Source: a virus. From it: a stretch of DNA of 64,000 bases. Under the pieces are notes generated by a model. It saw nothing but the letters and a program-made list of their open reading frames with translations. It was not told the DNA's origin and made no database searches. The position numbers and the translations under genes were made by a program. The stretch covers positions 1 through 64,000 of the IMG/VR virus record IMGVR_UViG_3300036944_000550; one strand, given 5' to 3'. Positions 61,001 to 64,000 of this stretch are shown one piece after another (positions within the stretch are counted from its first letter, which is position 1; each line of letters begins with the position of its first letter).

Positions 61001-61410
61001 GTAAGCGCATAAGTCAAGAAATAATATTGGGCGCTATTTTTTGCTTCGATTTTAGATTCAGCAAAATCTAACTGGGTACCATATTTTTCTTTTGCTGCTT
61101 CATAGTATGATTTTCGTGTTTCTAACTTTTCTGGACCCTCTGGGCGATCAATTAATGTATTGTCAATATAATCTCTAGCAAGGATACCAAGCCAACTCGC
61201 ATCAATTAGTTGATTGATTGTTAATCTGTATGCACCATACTCGCCACCATCGTGAACCTTCGACCATATATCCTTGCTTCCTGCTACAGGATATTGCTCT
61301 TTGATTGCATTCTGGCACGCAATAAGAAGTTTTGAGATATCTTCTGGAGTCAAACTCCCAATATCTGTGCTAAAACTTTCTAATGTAGTTTCATATGTCA
61401 TAGTAATCAT
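58090..61410 (-). CDS. gp5 C-terminal needle part fused to an M15-type peptidase domain
   Basis: An 1106-residue protein. Residues about 1-300 are helical and of unknown role, followed by a Ser/Thr/Pro-rich region to about 540. Residues about 550-790 match the gp5 C-terminal beta-helix: SGHAMEIDDTPGSERLNWAH, RSGTFDEIGPNGTKVTKIVG, then runs of short strands of the type NVTSKADTHIKSAG. The last 150 residues form a peptidase M15/VanY-like domain: NSGFRHDTKSAHRYAAVDIQ (zinc ligands H1020, D1026) and AWIHIGW (H1068). It would sit at the cell-puncturing tip and cut peptide cross-bridges. T4 gp5 has no such domain. Confidence 0.82.
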   Translation of the reverse strand: MITMTYETTLESFSTDIGSLTPEDISKLLIACQNAIKEQYPVAGSKDIWSKVHDGGEYGAYRLTINQLIDASWLGILARDYIDNTLIDRPEGPEKLETRKSYYEAAKEKYGTQLDFAESKIEAKNSAQYYFLTYALTGIPVNVRIETAFDILSNKSYQDEIAYAYLNFIYSLLYNARIINDSTDKDIVAGLLSVALCINYDTAANYANGIIKKDTSGITSKYWYDIGYNSVTATPLEISVAKPDVPVLPPIEGGLAAVENTIGSLVIEYVAAGTDIAGRFLYDGKEIAVSRPVSITSLTAQLDKVIQAAKITGLEEKYQLLQSAKTQIVDSFETDIAPIKKQLNIIDPTITSIFDAAGNTITTTAITNPDGTKTTVVETVNADGTLRTKETTSEKIALEVKPEEPDVSFTPSTQVQNAAVSDQVNTDNSIDTFRSNNQPKNTDVLPASQQDDTKGFKDPTSVYPLRSSVNKPDTNPLATGVNSPQIGKSPKSSSGNRETLSAGASPAARNASRKREVQTAGRNGVTWAQPESPYNAQYPFNKVFGSESGHAMEIDDTPGSERLNWAHRSGTFDEIGPNGTKVTKIVGDGYTILDKNGYILIEGMANVHVAGNCNVIIMSDTNLTMHGKVSMDIHNDVDVNIAGRLSLSVADGIYARNGGLMSLENVGDIDIDSKGNFTTDVTGKFNLTSDAGVNVTSKADTHIKSAGSFFNHSTGDTNLCTDAAIKTKSGAATEIKSGAAVNVEGAGNISLKAPLVTSSPIDTPTLDVTTVNVTTLNAGSTNLRATGTDTGTNGGSTHNLPVAGTTTASVTEPASAAEAVCAVAAPLSTIKTVEKPVSKSVTGKSQYVGGAAAANVSGGSQGVPDNTENDVPDEPDSGTEDCVDKSDPSQPGGPGTAADDGSSAVTGDFGKVPDAIPGCNIFYKTKKPMPALGGGKISGNIQLSDNYVLDDFFSKAFYPRKLSQFISYPRSLKGGSGVISQWDIIQNYRCLCLNILEPLRERYPGFRINSGFRHDTKSAHRYAAVDIQWGFADNRKKMIEIANYIATSLPKCDQILLETASGKTAWIHIGWVLYNGQKRSGTANGTAKLQSNGSTKIISPGKFTPW

Positions 61411-61413
61411 TGG

Positions 61414-62370
61414 TTAAACCTTATACTTGTTTTTATAGAAGGCAAATTTATTTTTTCTGTCGGGGAGTCCAGTATCACCACCATTGATCTGTTGTGTTAC
61501 ATAATTGATATCATTCCATTTATTATTTTTACCAATTTTTGCTCTTTCCTTATTGAAATACCAAATAATAAGTTCTGCAGCAATTTCTTTTTGCGCAACT
61601 AACTCTGGGTTATTTACTAAATCTTTTCCAATGTATTTTCCTGCGTTTCTGTAAGCAGATTTCCATGTGTGCTGTAGAAATCCTCTTCCTCTATATTTTG
61701 AACCATCGCCTGCAGTAGTATTACCATACTGTCTGGCTCTGGTAGGATTATCTCCAGTGATATCATATTTTAGAAAATAACTTTCTTTTCCTACTTCTTT
61801 TAATTTTCTAAAACCGCCTGTTTCATGATTACATTGTGCCATAATCATCGCCTTGGCGATTGGAGTATACCCATTTATTTTTTTGCCATTAAGATCTAAC
61901 CAAGCTTCTAACCAAGACTCTACATTTTTTGCGTCGCCAGAAGGTTGAACCACATCACCAATATCACCACCAGAATCAGAGTTCCCGCTACCTGTTGCAG
62001 CATCACCAGAAGATCCAGATCCTTCGCTCGGAGAACAATCATTTGAATTTAATCCTCCTGGAATAGCACCAACTGTTCCAAAAAACATAGGGTGCTGTCC
62101 ATTCTCACCGTCAGCAAAAAATCCAACTACCCATGAACCTTCGACTGCACCTGTAGGAGACCATCCAACACCCGAAGTTCCTGCTGAGTTGGCAGGCATT
62201 ATTGGCATCGCCCAAGGAAGTTCTTCCGTTGGTAAACCAATATTATCTTCTGTGTGGTAACCAATAATTCTTACACGACATCTACCCAAACGTAATGGAT
62301 CGTTGCGATCTTCGACAACCCCAAACCACCAATAGAAGTTTGCATTATTATTAGATGTAATATTATCCAT
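61414..62370 (-). CDS. 5: gp5 N-terminal part: OB-fold hub fused to GH19-like lysozyme
   Basis: A 318-residue protein. Residues 10-105 are the gp5 OB domain (WWFGVVEDRNDPLRLGRCRV, ELPWAMPIMPANSAG, GSWVVGFFADGE). A Ser/Gly-rich linker (about 115-140) follows. Residues 150-318 are a GH19/chitinase-type muramidase: MAQCNHETGGFRKL with catalytic E183, and YRGRGFLQHTWKSAY. In T4 the OB, lysozyme and beta-helix are one protein with a different (GH24) lysozyme. Here the lysozyme family is replaced and the beta-helix is encoded by the next ORF. It overlaps the hub gene by 8 nt. Confidence 0.85.
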   Translation of the reverse strand: MDNITSNNNANFYWWFGVVEDRNDPLRLGRCRVRIIGYHTEDNIGLPTEELPWAMPIMPANSAGTSGVGWSPTGAVEGSWVVGFFADGENGQHPMFFGTVGAIPGGLNSNDCSPSEGSGSSGDAATGSGNSDSGGDIGDVVQPSGDAKNVESWLEAWLDLNGKKINGYTPIAKAMIMAQCNHETGGFRKLKEVGKESYFLKYDITGDNPTRARQYGNTTAGDGSKYRGRGFLQHTWKSAYRNAGKYIGKDLVNNPELVAQKEIAAELIIWYFNKERAKIGKNNKWNDINYVTQQINGGDTGLPDRKNKFAFYKNKYKV

Positions 62371-63946
62371 TGTTCACTTCTTCCACTTCATAAATTTCTT
62401 GCGCATACGAATCTTTGGAAATCTCTAAAAACATTGTATGTCTTAACGGAGATATTTGATGATGTATTGCAGTTATCATATAAATTCCTGATACAAATTT
62501 ATCCCATATTAATGCTTCGGAATCATCTTTAGTCTTTTCGCCGACTGATGGATAGTACAAGTTAATTAATCTACCAACTTCGGCATCTGTTCTCCCAGGA
62601 ACTGTTATTTGCATTCGCAACGTAGTTAAATCCATTAGAGAACTATTTCTTTGTGAAATAAAATTCTCTGGGTGTAAATCAACCGAATCCTCAGTTGAAT
62701 CTAACACTCCAGGATTTACCGTAGATACGAATGGTTTATTATCTGAAGAGCGCAAAACATTAATTGGAAAAATCATTTTGTATTTTTTAGATGAATTTTC
62801 AGTTTCGGTATCCAAAGAATATTTACCTGTTGTCACATCATACGTTCCATCTTCCATGTGAGCATATTCTCTATAGTTAAACCCATGATCATAATAGTAT
62901 GACTTGTAATCTTTCTTAACCATATCAAAAGAATGCACAGTACTAGCAAAATGCCCTAAGTCTTGACTTTGAATTATATCTAAATTTGTAATAAATTCTA
63001 GTGCCTCGATTGTTTGAAATCCTTTGGTCAACGAGGAAACTCTATCAAGATTCTGCAGATTAGTATTATATACGAACGCTGAATATATGTCACCGTTTTC
63101 TAACTGATTTGCTACAAGACTTTCTATTGATGCAAAATAAAACGCTTTCGTTGTTTCAAAGAATAAAAATGTTGGAGATTTATGTTTTAGACCAATTGAT
63201 CGTTTCGCTAACCAATTTAAGCACTGGATTGGTGTCCACATAGGAGATACAAATGTTATATGCGAATCGTGTGGTGTATCTGCGATAAAGAATTCTGTTA
63301 ATGCTGTTTCAGTAGAAATTTGTACTCCATCAACTGTTTGATTGTTGGCAATTCCAGATTCCTCAGAACCTGCACTATCTGCGATATTTTTATTTGTAAA
63401 AAATCGTGGCGATTTCATGTTCTCCGTGAAAATCTCAGCAGCAATTTCGTCAGTTGTTCCTTCAAATTTTTTACATACTTTAGTTACATTATCTGAAGAT
63501 GCTTCAAGCGAGCAAAAAAACAATTCATAATATTGCTCTCTGTCATTATTCAGTTTACGATTCTTTACTGAATACACCGAGAAAGATTTCTGAATCTTAT
63601 TGATTGGATCGAAGGTTCCGAGATTACTTGTCGTGTTTCCGCCCAACCCTCCCCATGGAGTTTGAATATCAACAGTAAGAATTTCATCACCAACAATAGG
63701 CAATCTTCCAATAAGGTTAAGAGAGTCGCGTATAACTACGGAACCATTTAGTGTCGGGGAAAAAATATCTTCATATAAATTTATTTCCATCATAAATGGT
63801 TTTAAATCTAATGGTTGCTCTGCAGAGATCACAGTCAAGTCAAGTGATGTAATAATTACATCTCCTGGTTTTGCCAATGTATCACTGACTGCTGTTGTCT
63901 TTTTAGATGATACAGATTTACTTGGATCTGCTGTTGGTTCTACCAT
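62363..63946 (-). CDS. Baseplate hub protein, gp27-like
   Basis: A 527-residue protein immediately before the gp5 OB/lysozyme gene, the place of the gp27 partner. The N-terminal half is like a hub with two tube-like domains (FMMEINLYEDIFSPTLNGSV, DSLNLIGRLPIVGDEILTVD, YYELFFCSLEASSDN). The C-terminal part MQITVPGRTDAEVGRLINL and FVSGIYMITAIHHQISPLRH parallels the second barrel domain of T4 gp27 (391 residues). The first 25 residues are Ser/Lys/Thr-rich and probably disordered. AGGTAATT Shine-Dalgarno. Direct identity to T4 gp27 is low, so the assignment rests on layout and position. Confidence 0.7.
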   Translation of the reverse strand: MVEPTADPSKSVSSKKTTAVSDTLAKPGDVIITSLDLTVISAEQPLDLKPFMMEINLYEDIFSPTLNGSVVIRDSLNLIGRLPIVGDEILTVDIQTPWGGLGGNTTSNLGTFDPINKIQKSFSVYSVKNRKLNNDREQYYELFFCSLEASSDNVTKVCKKFEGTTDEIAAEIFTENMKSPRFFTNKNIADSAGSEESGIANNQTVDGVQISTETALTEFFIADTPHDSHITFVSPMWTPIQCLNWLAKRSIGLKHKSPTFLFFETTKAFYFASIESLVANQLENGDIYSAFVYNTNLQNLDRVSSLTKGFQTIEALEFITNLDIIQSQDLGHFASTVHSFDMVKKDYKSYYYDHGFNYREYAHMEDGTYDVTTGKYSLDTETENSSKKYKMIFPINVLRSSDNKPFVSTVNPGVLDSTEDSVDLHPENFISQRNSSLMDLTTLRMQITVPGRTDAEVGRLINLYYPSVGEKTKDDSEALIWDKFVSGIYMITAIHHQISPLRHTMFLEISKDSYAQEIYEVEEVNNG

Positions 63947-64000
63947 TATTAATTACCTACTAATCAAACTCGAGTATAGAGATACGAATTCTGCCAAATA
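63947..64000. other. Right-edge sequence without a recognisable gene
   Basis: Fifty-four bases upstream of the hub gene. I see the hub Shine-Dalgarno but no promoter of either class and no gene start in this short piece. Confidence 0.5.

Noticed and set aside
61405-61420. Frameshift that artificially splits gp5
   Set aside because: The first ORF ends with a complete GH19-like domain, the second has its own ATG after AAGG and a long unrelated N-terminal region, so the division looks genuine. Read-level checking would settle it.
1-64000. tRNA genes
   Set aside because: I looked for cloverleaf-like segments in the gaps. All gaps are short and explained by promoters, Shine-Dalgarno sites or terminators, so no tRNA can be supported by eye.
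1-64000. Insertion sequences, integrase or attachment sites
   Set aside because: No transposase or integrase motif and no flanking repeats were seen. The genome looks like a strictly lytic phage.

Overview
The window is a contiguous segment of a T4-like contractile-tailed phage (myovirus) genome. The evidence is a complete, syntenic set of T4-type structural and recombination genes: gp3, gp23, gp22, gp21, gp67/68-like core proteins, gp20, gp19, gp18, gp17, gp16, gp15, gp14 and gp13, then baseplate genes gp8, a gp7 analogue, gp6, gp25, gp5 parts and a gp27-like hub, plus gp46, gp47, gp55, uvsW and uvsY. The order gp3-uvsY-uvsW-gp55-gp47-gp46 beside gp23, and gp13 to gp23 as one block, is that of the marine 'exo-T-even' relatives (cyanophage, pelagiphage and alphaproteobacterial phages) rather than enteric T4. 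No photosynthesis genes are present, so the host is probably a heterotrophic Gram-negative bacterium. The host cannot be named from this sequence.

Layout (almost everything on the minus strand). 1-12.6 kb holds replication, recombination and accessory genes: a CobS-like AAA+ ATPase paired with a metallopeptidase-like/VWA protein, a HAD hydrolase, a ClpP-like protease, a peptide deformylase, gp46/gp47, the late sigma factor gp55, UvsW and UvsY. 12.6-26.3 kb is the head, neck, tail and packaging block. 26.3-31.8 kb is a tail-fibre/adhesin locus with several proteins sharing a short N-terminal module. 31.85-36.74 kb is the only plus-strand gene block: four tandem paralogous DxD glycosyltransferase-like genes, two methyltransferase-like genes and a coiled-coil protein. 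It converges on a minus-strand 2OG-oxygenase-like gene and a fifth glycosyltransferase-like gene. 38.6-42.4 kb holds two large proteins made of Gly-Asn/Thr-Tyr/Phe-X tetrapeptide repeats. 42.4-64 kb is the baseplate and tail: a 2105-residue structural protein, gp8, the gp7 analogue with a C-terminal lectin-like domain, gp6, gp25, and a gp5 lysozyme/needle divided into two ORFs with two unrelated peptidoglycan-hydrolase domains.

Regulation can be read directly. Nine minus-strand sites with a TTGACA/T box, exactly 17 bp, and a TA-rich -10 box precede only non-virion genes, including the gp46/47, gp55, uvsY and glycosyltransferase operons. TATAAATA late-promoter boxes precede the head, neck, tail-sheath and several tail genes. 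gp55, encoded here, is the sigma factor expected to use the late boxes. One additional perfect TTGACA-17-TATAAT promoter points rightward from the gp55 promoter region and would make RNA antisense to the next operon.

The most interesting possibility is that the glycosyltransferase/methyltransferase/oxygenase island and the adjacent tetrapeptide-repeat adhesins, which are rich in N-Y-T and N-Y-S, form a virion-glycosylation system. This is an inference from content and position, not shown by sequence alone.
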